Shown here: in pieces, positions 1 to 8,517 of the stretch
Layout: each line of letters opens with the position of its first letter
Numbering within the stretch: the stretch's first letter is position 1
Source of the DNA: Nocardia coubleae NBRC 108252
GTDB taxonomy: Bacteria; Actinomycetota; Actinomycetes; Mycobacteriales; Mycobacteriaceae
DNA: 64,000 nt
Assembly (NCBI RefSeq): GCF_001612805.1
Contig: NZ_BDBD01000011.1
Location: 62,001-126,000, forward strand
Reading direction: 5' to 3'
Notes under the pieces: generated by a model
Database searches by the model: none
Seen by the model: only the letters and a program-made list of their open reading frames with translations
What the model was told of the DNA's origin: nothing
Program-made: the position numbers and the translations under genes

Positions 1-1
1 C

Positions 2-1198
2 GGCATCGGCCGATCCGCTGGTCGCCGCACGGTCGGCTACGTCCCGCAGGACCCGGCGACCGGGCTCAACCCAGCGCTACGCATCGGCACCGCCCTGCGT
101 GAAATCGCCAGGCGGTATGACGCATTCGGGGTCGGCAACGGTGTAGCGGAGGCATTGCGGCGGGTCGACCTGCCCGATGATCGCCGATTCCGACGCCGAT
201 TCCCGCACGAGCTGTCCGGCGGCCAGCAGCAACGGGTATTGCTGGCCATGGCGCTCCTCGGTGATCCGGCACTGCTGGTTCTCGACGAGCCGACCACCGG
301 ACTCGACGCGCACACCCGAGACCGACTGGTGCGGACACTGCGCCGGATCCGGTCGGACAACTCCACCACGCTGCTCGTGATCACCCACGACTCGGCGGCG
401 CTGGAACCGCTGGTGGATCACGTGCTCACCCTGGACCGGGGCCGGGTCGAATCGATAGCTGCCCCCCGAACATCGAGGGCGACACCGGTTGCGGGGGTGT
501 CCCGCATCGAGACCGCGACCTCGCCGATACTCAGGGTCGAGAACCTGTCGATGACACACCGGCGTGGCCGCAACCCCGAGCCAGTCGTCGACGGGTTGTC
601 GTTCAGCCTGCACCCCGGTGAATGTCTCGCCATCACAGGCAGATCCGGGGCGGGCAAGACCACGCTGGCACGCGCCCTCTCCGGCCTGCACGCGCCGATG
701 GGCGGCATTATCGAACTGGACGGCACAGCACTGCATCCGCGCGTGGACCGGCGCCCGCCGGCGCACCGCCGCGCCATCCAACTGATACCGCAGAATCCCG
801 CGACCTCACTCAACCCGTCCTATCGCATCGGCGGCCAGATCAGCCGACCGCTGCGCCACCTACACGGCATGAACAGCGCCGCCGCCTCGGCACGGACCCG
901 AAGCCTGCTCGACGGGGTAGGCCTCGATTCCGAACTGGCGACACGGCGTCCCGACCAGCTGTCCGGCGGCCAGCAACAGCGCGCCGCCATCGCCCGGGCC
1001 CTCGCCGCCGCACCCCGCATCCTGATCTGCGACGAAATCACCACCGCGCTCGACCCGAATTCCCAGAACATGGTGCTCGACCTGCTCGAAGACCTGCGCC
1101 GAAACGGAATGGCGCTCATCGTGATCAGCCATCAGGACGCCGTAATCAACCGTCTCGCCGACCGGGTGCTAGGACTTTCGAGCAGGATGCGGCAATGA
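2..1198 (+). CDS. ABC transporter ATP-binding protein with two fused ATPase domains (peptide/nickel importer type), 5'-truncated
   Basis: The reading frame is open from the window edge, so the N-terminus and first Walker A lie upstream. The remainder of domain 1 shows a Q-loop (YVPQDP, about 41-58), signature LSGGQQQR (about 211-237) and Walker [11 protein letters not shown] (about 274-303). Domain 2 is complete: Walker A GRSGAGKTT (about 637-663), Q-loop IPQNP, a second LSGGQQQR (about 956-985), Walker B ILICDEITT. Two ATPases in one chain, with PQ(D/N)PATxLNP motifs, is typical of DppDF/OppDF-like fusions that energise uptake of oligopeptides, nickel or related solutes. Permease and binding-protein genes would be expected upstream. 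Class confident, substrate unknown. Confidence 0.93.
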   Translation, partial: GIGRSAGRRTVGYVPQDPATGLNPALRIGTALREIARRYDAFGVGNGVAEALRRVDLPDDRRFRRRFPHELSGGQQQRVLLAMALLGDPALLVLDEPTTGLDAHTRDRLVRTLRRIRSDNSTTLLVITHDSAALEPLVDHVLTLDRGRVESIAAPRTSRATPVAGVSRIETATSPILRVENLSMTHRRGRNPEPVVDGLSFSLHPGECLAITGRSGAGKTTLARALSGLHAPMGGIIELDGTALHPRVDRRPPAHRRAIQLIPQNPATSLNPSYRIGGQISRPLRHLHGMNSAAASARTRSLLDGVGLDSELATRRPDQLSGGQQQRAAIARALAAAPRILICDEITTALDPNSQNMVLDLLEDLRRNGMALIVISHQDAVINRLADRVLGLSSRMRQ

Positions 1199-1334
1199 GC
1201 TGGAAGAGCAGGCAACCGGGGGTCATAGCCTTATGATCCGGTCGGATCACGCAGGCCAGGCGGCGCGGCCCTGGTCCGCACGTGTGGCGCGGTCGGCCTG
1301 CCGGGCTGAACTCCTTCGCCCATTTCCATGAGAA

Positions 1335-1733
1335 TCAGCTGTCGCTCGTGCCCGTTGGTGCGACCGTTCCGTCCTGCGGGCGTAAGGATCTGACCGGTGC
1401 GCGCCGGTCGCGTGACCGGCCGATCAGCGCGGTCGACAGCACTATCACCGCGAGTATCGCCAAGTGCCCGGCGAACAGGGTCAGCAGCGGCAGGGCGAAG
1501 CCCTCGTCGGTGAGTTCACCGCGCTCGCCTACGCAGTAGAGCGTGTAGTTGATCGAGGTTCCCTCGCCGTCGTAGAACTTGTCCGCGACGACCAGGGGAT
1601 CGGTGGCCGGGGCAGAACAGAACAGGGGTGCGGTGAGTTTCGCTTCACCGGGCCATACGCCGACGGTCAGGGCCAGGGTGAGGAAGGCGGCGCCCACGGC
1701 GGTCGACACCGCGGCGATCATGAATGCGCGCAT
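1335..1733 (-). CDS. Small membrane protein of unknown function
   Basis: A 132-residue protein with an N-terminal hydrophobic segment (about residues 5-25), a roughly 60-residue presumably exposed loop holding two Cys (CSAP and YCVG) and a second hydrophobic segment (about 82-103), then a basic, probably cytoplasmic tail. This suggests two membrane spans with a possible disulfide in the loop. It begins 3 bases after the stop of the lipoprotein gene at 1737-2393, so the two are almost certainly cotranscribed. No family recognised. Confidence 0.7.
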   Translation of the reverse strand: MRAFMIAAVSTAVGAAFLTLALTVGVWPGEAKLTAPLFCSAPATDPLVVADKFYDGEGTSINYTLYCVGERGELTDEGFALPLLTLFAGHLAILAVIVLSTALIGRSRDRRAPVRSLRPQDGTVAPTGTSDS

Positions 1734-1736
1734 TGT

Positions 1737-2393
1737 CTAGACCTGCCGCACCCGCAGGAAGGCGCCGGTGCGGTCGAATTCGACGACCGTCTCCGCGCGT
1801 GGTGACAGCACGTTGGCGACCATACGGATGTCGGGGCCGAAACGGCTCACCACCAGCACGGTGAGCTGGCCGTCGGGAAGGTCGCTGCGCACGAGGGCGG
1901 TGTCGACGATGTCCTCGAGGCGCGACAGGCCGGGCACCTCGCTGACGGAGAAGTTCTCGCCGTCGAGATCGTGGCGAGCCGACACGCGCACCGGGCGGGG
2001 TGCGCTGAGGTCACCGAGGGTGAACGAGTAGTCGTCGAGTTGGCGGGGTCGGTCCGGTGGACGGACTCGCAAGTGGACGGTGGGCGTCCGCGCTGACAAG
2101 TCGTGGTCGGTGGTCATCATCCTGGTGACCTGGTCGGGTTGGTCGACCAAGGTGAGCCGGAACTGTGTGGTGTTCGGCGGGGAGACGACGATGACATTCG
2201 CCTCGACGTCGGTGGCGCCGATACGCCGACCGAGCGCGGCGACCGCTTCGAGAGGCAGTGCGCTCACCAGCCCGCCGCCGCGGGAACGCACCTGGCTCTC
2301 GAAATCGGGGCGATCCACCGCACCGAGGCATCCACTCGTACTGCCGAGCACGGCACAACACACCATGACTCGAAGCCATCCACCGCGGCGCAT
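1737..2393 (-). CDS. Putative secreted lipoprotein
   Basis: 218 residues. The N-terminus (MRRGGWLRVMVCCAVLG then STSGC) is a basic n-region, hydrophobic core and lipobox-like Ser-Gly-Cys, with Cys22 the likely lipidated residue. The mature part is a mixed beta-rich domain without a motif I can name. It sits directly upstream of the membrane protein at 1335-1733, suggesting an envelope pair. Lipoprotein assignment is reasonable; function unknown. Confidence 0.75.
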   Translation of the reverse strand: MRRGGWLRVMVCCAVLGSTSGCLGAVDRPDFESQVRSRGGGLVSALPLEAVAALGRRIGATDVEANVIVVSPPNTTQFRLTLVDQPDQVTRMMTTDHDLSARTPTVHLRVRPPDRPRQLDDYSFTLGDLSAPRPVRVSARHDLDGENFSVSEVPGLSRLEDIVDTALVRSDLPDGQLTVLVVSRFGPDIRMVANVLSPRAETVVEFDRTGAFLRVRQV

Positions 2394-2563
2394 GCCCGAA
2401 TGCTAAGGGCCGCGCGGCGATCGTGCTCATCACCACCCGCGCCGGTGAGTATCAGTGCCCGCGGGGTCTGCGAGATCCAGGTCTTCAATGGCCTTGATGA
2501 GCCGGTCGAAGGTCGCACGTACATACGGCTGGGCCGTGGACGCGGCGGGTGCTCGCCGGACCG

Positions 2564-2653
2564 CTAGTGAACGGCGCGGCTCGCCCCCTCCCAATGCGGT
2601 GCGCGAAGGTCGCGTTTGAGGACCTTGCCCGCCCCGGAAACCGGTAGCGGCAT
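2564..2653 (-). pseudogene. C-terminal remnant of an acyl-CoA synthetase (AMP-binding ligase)
   Basis: The last 29 codons before a TAG read LPVSGAGKVLKRDLR followed by a short tail. LPxTxxGKxLKRxLR is the A10 region of adenylate-forming ligases and carries the catalytic Lys near the C-terminus. No AMP-binding core precedes it in any frame and the nearby CGNR regulator gene occupies the upstream DNA, so this is a gene tail left after deletion. Family inferred from this motif only. Confidence 0.6.
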
Positions 2654-2739
2654 CGACAGGCGACGCTCTCGGCGTCGCCCGTGCCCTGGACGGCCACATG
2701 CCGCGAGTCGGCGGCTGGTGCTTCGCGAGTGCATCGGGT

Positions 2740-3297
2740 CTATTTCCCGGCTTTGTGGCGCTGGTAGTGCCGGGCCACGCGCATGCGGTTGCCGCACAGC
2801 GCGGCCGAGCACCAGCGTCGGCGTGGGTTGGTGGGCAGGAACCAGATCACGCAGTCGTGGGCGTCGCATTGCCGGATGGTGGTGACCGCGGGATCGGCCA
2901 GCAGGTGGGCGGTGGCCTCGGCGAGTTCGGCGGCCAGACGCTGTCCGGGGGTGCCCGTGCGCTGACGGGCGGCGGTCACGCCTGAGTCTTCCCACCTCAG
3001 TCGGGTGATTGCGGGGGCGCCACGTTGGGCGTCTTCGAGTGCGTGTAGGTCGAGTTGGCGTGGGCGTTGCCCGCGGTGGGCGCGTTCGAGGGCAGACGCG
3101 ATGTGGGCGCGGATCGCGCGAACAGCGCTGACGTCGGCCACGTCGATATCAGCGCCGAGTTCGGGGAGCCGGTGAGCCTGAGCGGTGCACCAGGCGCGCA
3201 GGTCGTCGGGGGTCTGTAGCAGATCGCCGAGTGACGGGGCGGTGTTGATCAGATCCAGTGGCAACGGCTCGCCGAGCAAGGGGAAACGTCCGGGCAC
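2740..3297 (-). CDS. CGNR zinc-finger (ABATE-domain) putative transcriptional regulator
   Basis: 185 residues from a GTG at 3297. The C-terminus has the CGNR zinc finger: a first Cys-His-Cys cluster (QCDAHDC), WFLPTNPRRRWCS, then CGNRMRVARHYQRH. The N-terminal 110 residues (PLLGEPLPLDLINT start) match the alpha-helical ABATE region with which this finger is normally paired. Such proteins are thought to be DNA-binding regulators in actinomycetes. It is divergent from the DHA2 exporter at 3385, which it may control. The GTG was chosen because upstream ATG codons are out of frame with the conserved start. Confidence 0.88.
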   Translation of the reverse strand: MPGRFPLLGEPLPLDLINTAPSLGDLLQTPDDLRAWCTAQAHRLPELGADIDVADVSAVRAIRAHIASALERAHRGQRPRQLDLHALEDAQRGAPAITRLRWEDSGVTAARQRTGTPGQRLAAELAEATAHLLADPAVTTIRQCDAHDCVIWFLPTNPRRRWCSAALCGNRMRVARHYQRHKAGK

Positions 3298-3303
3298 AGC
3301 ACC

Positions 3304-3349
3304 TAATGCTACACACTGGATTGACACATTAGCCTGGCGTATATACCTT
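3304..3349 (+). promoter_or_regulatory. Divergent promoter/operator between CGNR regulator and exporter
   Basis: TTGACA at 3321-3326 and TACCTT at 3344-3349, separated by 17 bases, form a good sigma-70-type promoter for the exporter gene at 3385. The -35 box lies inside an imperfect inverted repeat (CTAATG at 3304-3309, CATTAG at 3328-3333), a plausible operator where a repressor could block the promoter. The assignment to the CGNR protein is inferred from proximity. Confidence 0.5.
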
Positions 3350-3384
3350 ACGGGGGTACCGAATAGTGGAGGAGGGGTTGTTCC

Positions 3385-4839
3385 ATGCCCGAGGTAGTCG
3401 GCGCCGAGGCAGACGAGGGCGCGAAACCGTCGCCCGCGTTGGTGGCTTCGTTGTTCACGATCGCGACCGCCCAGTTGATGCTGGTGCTCGACGACTCGGT
3501 GGTGAATGTCGCGCTGCCGAGCATCCAGCGAGAATTGCACGTGAGCCCGGTGCATTTGTCGTGGGTGGTCAATGCCTACATCTTGGCGTTCGGTGCGTTG
3601 CTGATGCTCGGAGGCCGGATCGGGGACCTGTGGGGTCGGCGCCGCACCGTGCAGGTCGGTTTGATCGTGTTCGTGGTCGCCTCGCTCGCCGGTGGTTTGG
3701 GGCAGACGGCGGGCATGCTGATCGGGGCGCGCGGGCTGCAAGGGCTGGGCGCGGCCCTCATAGCACCGAACGTGCTCGCCCTGATCACCACAACCTTCGC
3801 CGAGCGGAAGCTACGTGACACCGCGTTGTCGCTCTACGGTGCGATGTCGGGTCTGGGCATCGTGATCGGCCTGCTGGTGGGCGGTGTGCTGACCGGCACG
3901 CTCGGGTGGCGCTGGGTCTTCTTCGTCAACGTCCCGATCGGGCTGCTCGTACTGCTGGGTACCCGAACGCTGATCGCGCCGCAGCCGCATCGCGGACAGC
4001 TCGGAACCATCGGGGCGGTGCTCGGCACGGCGGGCACGTTCGCCCTCGTCTTCGCGATCACCCGCTTCGGTGAGGACGGCTTCACCGATTCGGTCGCATT
4101 GATCGCCGTGGTGGTGGCCATCGTTGTTCTGGCGGGTTTCGTGCGCACCCAGGCACGCAGCCGCAACCCACTGATCCCGCTGAGCCTGTTCCGGGACAGA
4201 AACCGCACCGGCGCTTACCTGACCATGCTGCTGTTGGCGGTGGGACCGATGGGGTCGCTGTACGTGCTGACCCTCTACCTGCAGCGGGTGCGTGACTATT
4301 CGCCGATCATGACCGGTCTGGCGTGGCTGCCGTTCGCGGTCGGCATCATTCTCGGTGCGGGCCTGGCACCGAAACTGCTGTTGGCCGTCGCCCCGCGCCT
4401 CGTCGCCGGTGTCGGTGCTCTGCTCAGTGCGCTTGCGGCACTGTGGTTCTCCACGATCACCACGACCAGCGGTTACTGGACGCATCTGGCACCACCCATG
4501 CTGGTGTCGGCACTCGGCTTCGGTCTCGGAGTCATGGCACTGACGCAGGCGGCGGTCTACCACGTCGACAGCGACAAAGCCGGTATCGCCTCCGCGCTGC
4601 TCAACTCCGCCCAGCAGATCGGTGTCGCGCTCGGTATTGCGGTCCTGGCTGGTGTCGCCGCCACTATCACCAGCCATTCGTCCGAGGCCGAACCCGCCGC
4701 CCTCACCGACGGCTACAGCGGCGCCCTGCTGGTGGCGTTCGCGATGCTGCTGACCGCCGCCGTGGTCGCTGTGTTGTTCCTGCGCGGCAACACACAAGAG
4801 CCGAAGCCCACGGGCCGGTCCGCCGACGCCCTGCACTGA
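3385..4839 (+). CDS. MFS drug:proton antiporter, DHA2 (EmrB/QacA) family
   Basis: 484 residues with about 14 hydrophobic segments, the DHA2 number. Motifs include LDDSVVNVALPSIQ in TM1 (motif D-like), GGRIGDLWGRRR (motif A, loop 2-3), GARGLQGLGAA (motif B) and GLLVGGVLTGTLGWRWVFFVNVP (motif C and the WRWxFxxNxP hallmark). ATG 3385 follows the strong RBS GGAGGAGGGG. It probably exports a cationic or amphipathic toxicant across the inner membrane. The divergent CGNR regulator likely controls it, and the AhpD-like gene 38 bases downstream may be cotranscribed. Confidence 0.95.
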   Translation: MPEVVGAEADEGAKPSPALVASLFTIATAQLMLVLDDSVVNVALPSIQRELHVSPVHLSWVVNAYILAFGALLMLGGRIGDLWGRRRTVQVGLIVFVVASLAGGLGQTAGMLIGARGLQGLGAALIAPNVLALITTTFAERKLRDTALSLYGAMSGLGIVIGLLVGGVLTGTLGWRWVFFVNVPIGLLVLLGTRTLIAPQPHRGQLGTIGAVLGTAGTFALVFAITRFGEDGFTDSVALIAVVVAIVVLAGFVRTQARSRNPLIPLSLFRDRNRTGAYLTMLLLAVGPMGSLYVLTLYLQRVRDYSPIMTGLAWLPFAVGIILGAGLAPKLLLAVAPRLVAGVGALLSALAALWFSTITTTSGYWTHLAPPMLVSALGFGLGVMALTQAAVYHVDSDKAGIASALLNSAQQIGVALGIAVLAGVAATITSHSSEAEPAALTDGYSGALLVAFAMLLTAAVVAVLFLRGNTQEPKPTGRSADALH

Positions 4840-4877
4840 ACACCCCCGCTTGCCGGGGCCGACTCAAAGGATCAACG

Positions 4878-5207
4878 ATGCACTCGCACAACGACGAAGC
4901 GAAGTTCATGGCCGACATCAAGGAAGCCGCACCGGAAATGGTCTCGGCCTTCTTCGGATTCGACAAAGCCGTATTCGACAAGAACACCGGGAACCTGGAC
5001 CTGGCCACCCGCGAACTGATCGCGGTCGGCGTCGCCGTGACCACACAGTGCCCGTTCTGCATCGAAGACCACGCCAAGCGCGCCGTCAAGGCGGGCGCGT
5101 CCAAGGCCGATGTCGCCGAAGCGGTCATGGTCGCCGCCGCCCTGCGCGCCGGCGGCGGCATCACCCACGGATGGAAGGCGATGAAGAGCATCGCCGACGG
5201 CGAGTAA
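4878..5207 (+). CDS. Carboxymuconolactone decarboxylase / AhpD-like family protein
   Basis: 109 residues. The all-helical AhpD/CMD fold is indicated by LDLATRELIAVGVAV followed by the redox motif CPFCIEDHAKRAVKAGAS, with two Cys spaced CxxC and a His three residues after, as in the AhpD proton-relay site. Such proteins act as alkylhydroperoxidases or related redox partners. It lies just after the DHA2 exporter on the same strand, suggesting joint transcription in a stress or detoxification operon. The ATG at 4878 follows AAAGGATCAACG. Confidence 0.9.
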   Translation: MHSHNDEAKFMADIKEAAPEMVSAFFGFDKAVFDKNTGNLDLATRELIAVGVAVTTQCPFCIEDHAKRAVKAGASKADVAEAVMVAAALRAGGGITHGWKAMKSIADGE

Positions 5208-5378
5208 TCCGACCGACAGATCGTTCACCAGCGGAAGTACTCCCCTGGGAAGGTCCGAGCACGCGCACGATCCGAACACCTTTCCAACCGGTCCGGCGGG
5301 CCTTGCCGCAGCCACCCCGACGAAGTCCTGCACCCGCAAGATGGTGACGAGATCGAAATCCCCTCCAGCCCATCACGT

Positions 5379-5411
5379 GCCGAACACCGCCGCCGTAGCG
5401 GCGTGTTCGGC
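5379..5411. terminator. Hairpin downstream of AhpD-like gene
   Basis: GCCGAACA at 5379-5386 pairs with TGTTCGGC at 5404-5411, and the GC-rich loop region (CGCCG/CGGCG) extends the stem. No T-tract follows, as is common for actinobacterial terminators. It lies about 170 bases after the AhpD-like stop codon. Confidence 0.4.
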
Positions 5412-5547
5412 CACGGCACATGCAGTGCTACGAGCAGTGCCCCCGATAATGAGCTCCAGTCGCTCACCGAAGCCGTCGCCCACTTGAGTGCTGCTCGCGC
5501 GAGTGGCGAGCAGTCCACACTCTTGTTGAAGCCGGGGTGCCGATGAT

Positions 5548-5575
5548 GTGTTCCCCGCGTGAGCGGGGATCCTCG
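5548..5575 (+). repeat. Orphan type I-E CRISPR-like repeat
   Basis: The first 22 bases (GTGTTCCCCGCG, then TG, then AGCGGGGAT) match the classic type I-E repeat at 20 of 22 positions as I recall it, including the CCCCGC/GCGGGG hairpin. A weaker, hairpin-preserving look-alike begins at 5488 (GTGCTGCTCGCGCGAG...), 60 bases upstream, which is the expected repeat-plus-spacer period. No regular array and no cas gene are in the window. Either a decayed array remnant or a terminator hairpin that resembles a repeat. Confidence 0.4.
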
Positions 5576-5664
5576 GCTGCTGCCCCACCTGGAGCCGAAC
5601 CGGAACCTCTACACACCAGGGCCCGGACCCACGCGAGGATCCGGGCCCGAGTGGTAGGCGGTGA

Positions 5665-6099
5665 TCAGCGCGCGTTGGCCGTGCAGACCACGTCGATGAC
5701 CTTGGTGCCGCTGAGATCGGACGACCCGAAGTTGGCCAGCTGTGCGACCGGAACGCCCTCGGCCAGCTTGTCGATAGCCCTGCGCACAGCCTCGCTGCGG
5801 TTGGCTGCCGCCGCGGCGGCGACCCAACCTTGGTCGTTCCAGACCAATGCCCCGCAGCCGTTCGCCCACGTGACCATCACCTCGCAGTCCTGCCCGCCGC
5901 CACAGTTCTCGATCGCGCGATCGCGCGCCTGCTCCTCGCTGGAGTGGTTCGCGGTGGTGAAGCCATACCATTGCGGCACGCTGAACACGATCGCTCCCCA
6001 CTGGTCGTCCGCAGCGTCTGCCGGACCTGCGCCGAACACCGACCCAGCCGCAAGACCGAGCGCCGCAACGGCGAAGCCGGCCTTACCCATGAAACTCAT
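5665..6099 (-). CDS. Secreted DUF4189-domain protein
   Basis: 144 residues from ATG 6099, which is preceded by the RBS GAGGAGA; a longer frame to 6195 lacks one. The N-terminus (about 29 residues, KAGFAVAALGLAAGSVFGAGPADA) is a Sec signal peptide ending AxA. The mature part has the DUF4189 pattern: WGAIVFS near the start, AxxxAIENCGG, CEVMVTWANGCGALVW and SxxEAVRRAI, with paired Cys that probably form disulfides. Found widely in actinomycetes as extracytoplasmic proteins; molecular function unknown. Monocistronic as far as seen. Confidence 0.88.
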   Translation of the reverse strand: MSFMGKAGFAVAALGLAAGSVFGAGPADAADDQWGAIVFSVPQWYGFTTANHSSEEQARDRAIENCGGGQDCEVMVTWANGCGALVWNDQGWVAAAAAANRSEAVRRAIDKLAEGVPVAQLANFGSSDLSGTKVIDVVCTANAR

Positions 6100-6276
6100 T
6101 CGAAAGATCTCCTCTGGAAACTGATTCCGGAAGTCCGGAACGTTCCAGATAATCACCGAAGACCGGTCACAGCCAACTCCACAGGAAAACGTCATACCGG
6201 ATTGGTCACCCGCGACGAAAAGCTGTGTGTGGCAGTGCTACTGGGATAGGTAGCGGCGGTGGCGGTCACGGCGGGA

Positions 6277-7455
6277 TCAGCTCTGGCACCGCCCGCCGAA
6301 TCCGGCAGGATCGCGCAGGGTGCCGAACAGCAGCCAGCTGAGCACCGGCATGAGCACCAACGGGATCAGTGCGATCTGCAAGGTGGTGGCGTCGGCGAGC
6401 GAGCCGAGCAGCGGGCCGGCCAGACCGCCGATGCTGACGGTGAGCCCCAGGGTAACGCCACTGGCGGTGCCGACCCGGGTGGGCAGGTAGTCCTGGCCGA
6501 GGGTGACCTGCAGGGAGAACGGCACGTAGAGCCCGATCGAGGTCAGTGCGACGAACGCGTACACCGCCGGTCCGGGGGTCCACACCACACCGGCGATCGC
6601 GGCCGCGGCCACCAGGTAGGACCGACGTGAGACCAGCACCCGGTCAAAGCGCTCGGCCAGCGATCCACCGAGCACCGACCCGATGACCCCGCCCAGGTAG
6701 AGCACGAACAGCGCGACCGTGCCTGCGGTGGTGCTGCCGCCCAGGCGCTGGGTGATATAGAGGGAGATGAAGGTGCTCAGCCCGACGAAGGCGATCGAAC
6801 GGAAGATCACCGCTGCCGACAGCCGCAGGAACGAGGTCATGTCGTCGGGACCGGGCGGGGTGAACCCGCTGTCTCCGGCCGCCTGGCGCTGCGCCAGGGC
6901 GCGCAGCACCGGCAGCGTCAGCGCGGCACCGGCCAGGGCGGGCAGCACCAGCAGCGGGGTCCAGTCCAGCCCGCCGACCGATACGGTGGCAGCGACCAGC
7001 AGCGGCGCCAGCGCGAAACCGATGTTGCCGCCGGTGGAGAAGTAGGCCATCCGGGTGTGGCTGCCGCCGCCGACCGCCCGCGCGATCCGCGCGGACTCCG
7101 GATGGTAGGCCGCCACTCCGATCCCCGAGATCGCCACGAACACCAATGTCAGCGCGTAGGAGCTGCTCAACCCGCTCATCGCGATCCCCGCACCGCCGAC
7201 CACGGTGGCCACCGGCAGCAGCCACGGCATCGGCCACCGGTCGGTCAACGCCCCGAACAACGGCTGTACCACCGCTGACAGCAGCGACGCCGCGAGCACG
7301 ATCCCCGAGGCCGCGGCGTAGGTGTAGTCGCGCTCGGCGACGAAGAACGGCACGAGTGCGGCCACCGCGCCCTGGTAGACGTCGACGCATGCGTGTCCGG
7401 TCGACAGCAGCAGGGTTGAGGTATTCCGTCGCATCCAACGATGCTGCGCGAGCAT
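6277..7455 (-). CDS. MFS transporter, fosmidomycin-resistance (Fsr)-like
   Basis: 392 residues with about 12 hydrophobic segments. The N-terminus (LLLSTGHACVDVYQGAVAALVPFF) matches Fsr-like exporters, and TM4-5 contains the characteristic YHPESARIARAVGG stretch. Proteins of this type export fosmidomycin or other small anionic compounds by proton antiport. The start at ATG 7455 was chosen because the frame above it overlaps the divergent AraC gene (7492), leaving a 36-bp intergenic region. The AraC protein is the likely regulator. Confidence 0.92.
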   Translation of the reverse strand: MLAQHRWMRRNTSTLLLSTGHACVDVYQGAVAALVPFFVAERDYTYAAASGIVLAASLLSAVVQPLFGALTDRWPMPWLLPVATVVGGAGIAMSGLSSSYALTLVFVAISGIGVAAYHPESARIARAVGGGSHTRMAYFSTGGNIGFALAPLLVAATVSVGGLDWTPLLVLPALAGAALTLPVLRALAQRQAAGDSGFTPPGPDDMTSFLRLSAAVIFRSIAFVGLSTFISLYITQRLGGSTTAGTVALFVLYLGGVIGSVLGGSLAERFDRVLVSRRSYLVAAAAIAGVVWTPGPAVYAFVALTSIGLYVPFSLQVTLGQDYLPTRVGTASGVTLGLTVSIGGLAGPLLGSLADATTLQIALIPLVLMPVLSWLLFGTLRDPAGFGGRCQS

Positions 7456-7491
7456 GTCTTTGACGCGCTTCCGATAAACTGACAGACAATA

Positions 7492-8229
7492 ATGGAAATC
7501 CGCCACCAATCCGTCGCGCCGACTCGCGCCCAGCTCCTGGCCCCCGGCGAGGAGATCGACGCCCACAGCCACGACGATCACCAGATCGTTTACGCGGGCC
7601 GGGGTGTGCTCTCGATCAGCACCAGCGCCGGAACCTGGGTCGCGCCCGGTACGCATGCGATCTGGGTGCCCGCCTGCACCGTTCACGCTCACCGCGCCTA
7701 CGGCGAACTCGAACTGCACCTGCTCGGCCTGCCCGTCGCCGACAACCCCCTGCGCCTGAACACTCCCACCGTGCTGACTGTCGGGCCGTTGCTGCGAGAG
7801 CTGATCATCGCCTACACCCGTGACAGTGCCGACACCCCACAACGTGCCCGGATGCGTGCGGTCCTGCTCGATCAGCTGCACGCCGGCCCGCAGCAGCCCC
7901 TGCACCTGCCCATGCCGACCAACCCCGTGCTGCGCGCGGTCTGCGACATCCTGCGCGCGGACCCCGCCGACCCCCGCACCCTGGCCGAACTCGGCCGCGA
8001 AGTCGGCGCCGGCGACCGCACTTTGTCCCGGCTGTTCCGCAACGATCTGGGGCTGACCTTCCCGCAATGGCGAACCCAGCTGCGCCTGCACCACGCGCTG
8101 ATCCTGCTCGCCCACAAGACCCCGGTCACCACAGTGGCCCATCGTTGCGGGTGGGCGACCGCGAGCGCGTTCATCGATGTCTTCCGCACCACTTTCGGCC
8201 ACACCCCGGGCACCCACCTGCACCAGTGA
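7492..8229 (+). CDS. AraC-family transcriptional regulator with cupin N-domain
   Basis: 245 residues. The N-terminal half is a cupin-like sensor (GEEIDAHSHDDHQIVYAGRGVL, with clustered His) and residues about 145-245 form two helix-turn-helix motifs of the AraC/XylS type (RTLAELGREVGAGDRTLSRLF and TTVAHRCGWATASAFIDVFRTTFGHTPG). It is transcribed away from the Fsr-like exporter with only 36 bp between starts, the usual layout of a local regulator and its target. The inducer is unknown. Confidence 0.93.
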   Translation: MEIRHQSVAPTRAQLLAPGEEIDAHSHDDHQIVYAGRGVLSISTSAGTWVAPGTHAIWVPACTVHAHRAYGELELHLLGLPVADNPLRLNTPTVLTVGPLLRELIIAYTRDSADTPQRARMRAVLLDQLHAGPQQPLHLPMPTNPVLRAVCDILRADPADPRTLAELGREVGAGDRTLSRLFRNDLGLTFPQWRTQLRLHHALILLAHKTPVTTVAHRCGWATASAFIDVFRTTFGHTPGTHLHQ

Positions 8230-8230
8230 C

Positions 8231-8250
8231 GCCCCGAGCCCCGGCGGGGC
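8231..8250 (+). terminator. Possible terminator after AraC regulator gene
   Basis: GCCCCG (8231-8236) and CGGGGC (8245-8250) form a short GC stem immediately after the stop codon. No T-tract follows. Confidence 0.35.
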
Positions 8251-8517
8251 CGGCAAGACCGCGCCGTGCTGAGGCGCACCGTCAGTCCGGCATCAGCGGC
8301 TCGGCTGTGCTGTGCGCCCTGCAACATTGCCCGACCTGATCAGCGAGGTCTGCCGACCTCGTGTGCGAGGTCCGAGACCCGCCGGTCGTGATCGCACAGC
8401 AGCCGCTTCCTCCCCGGCCTCCCAGCGCCGCAACGGCAACGGCGCGAATCACCAGCATCTGAATCCCACACGCCCGGCACATCCCGGCATGCCGCCGGCG
8501 CCGGGTGTGAAGCCGAA

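Noticed and set aside
6277..8256. 659-residue minus-strand ORF
   Set aside because: Only the last 392 residues are MFS protein; the upstream half is the reverse complement of the well-supported AraC gene.
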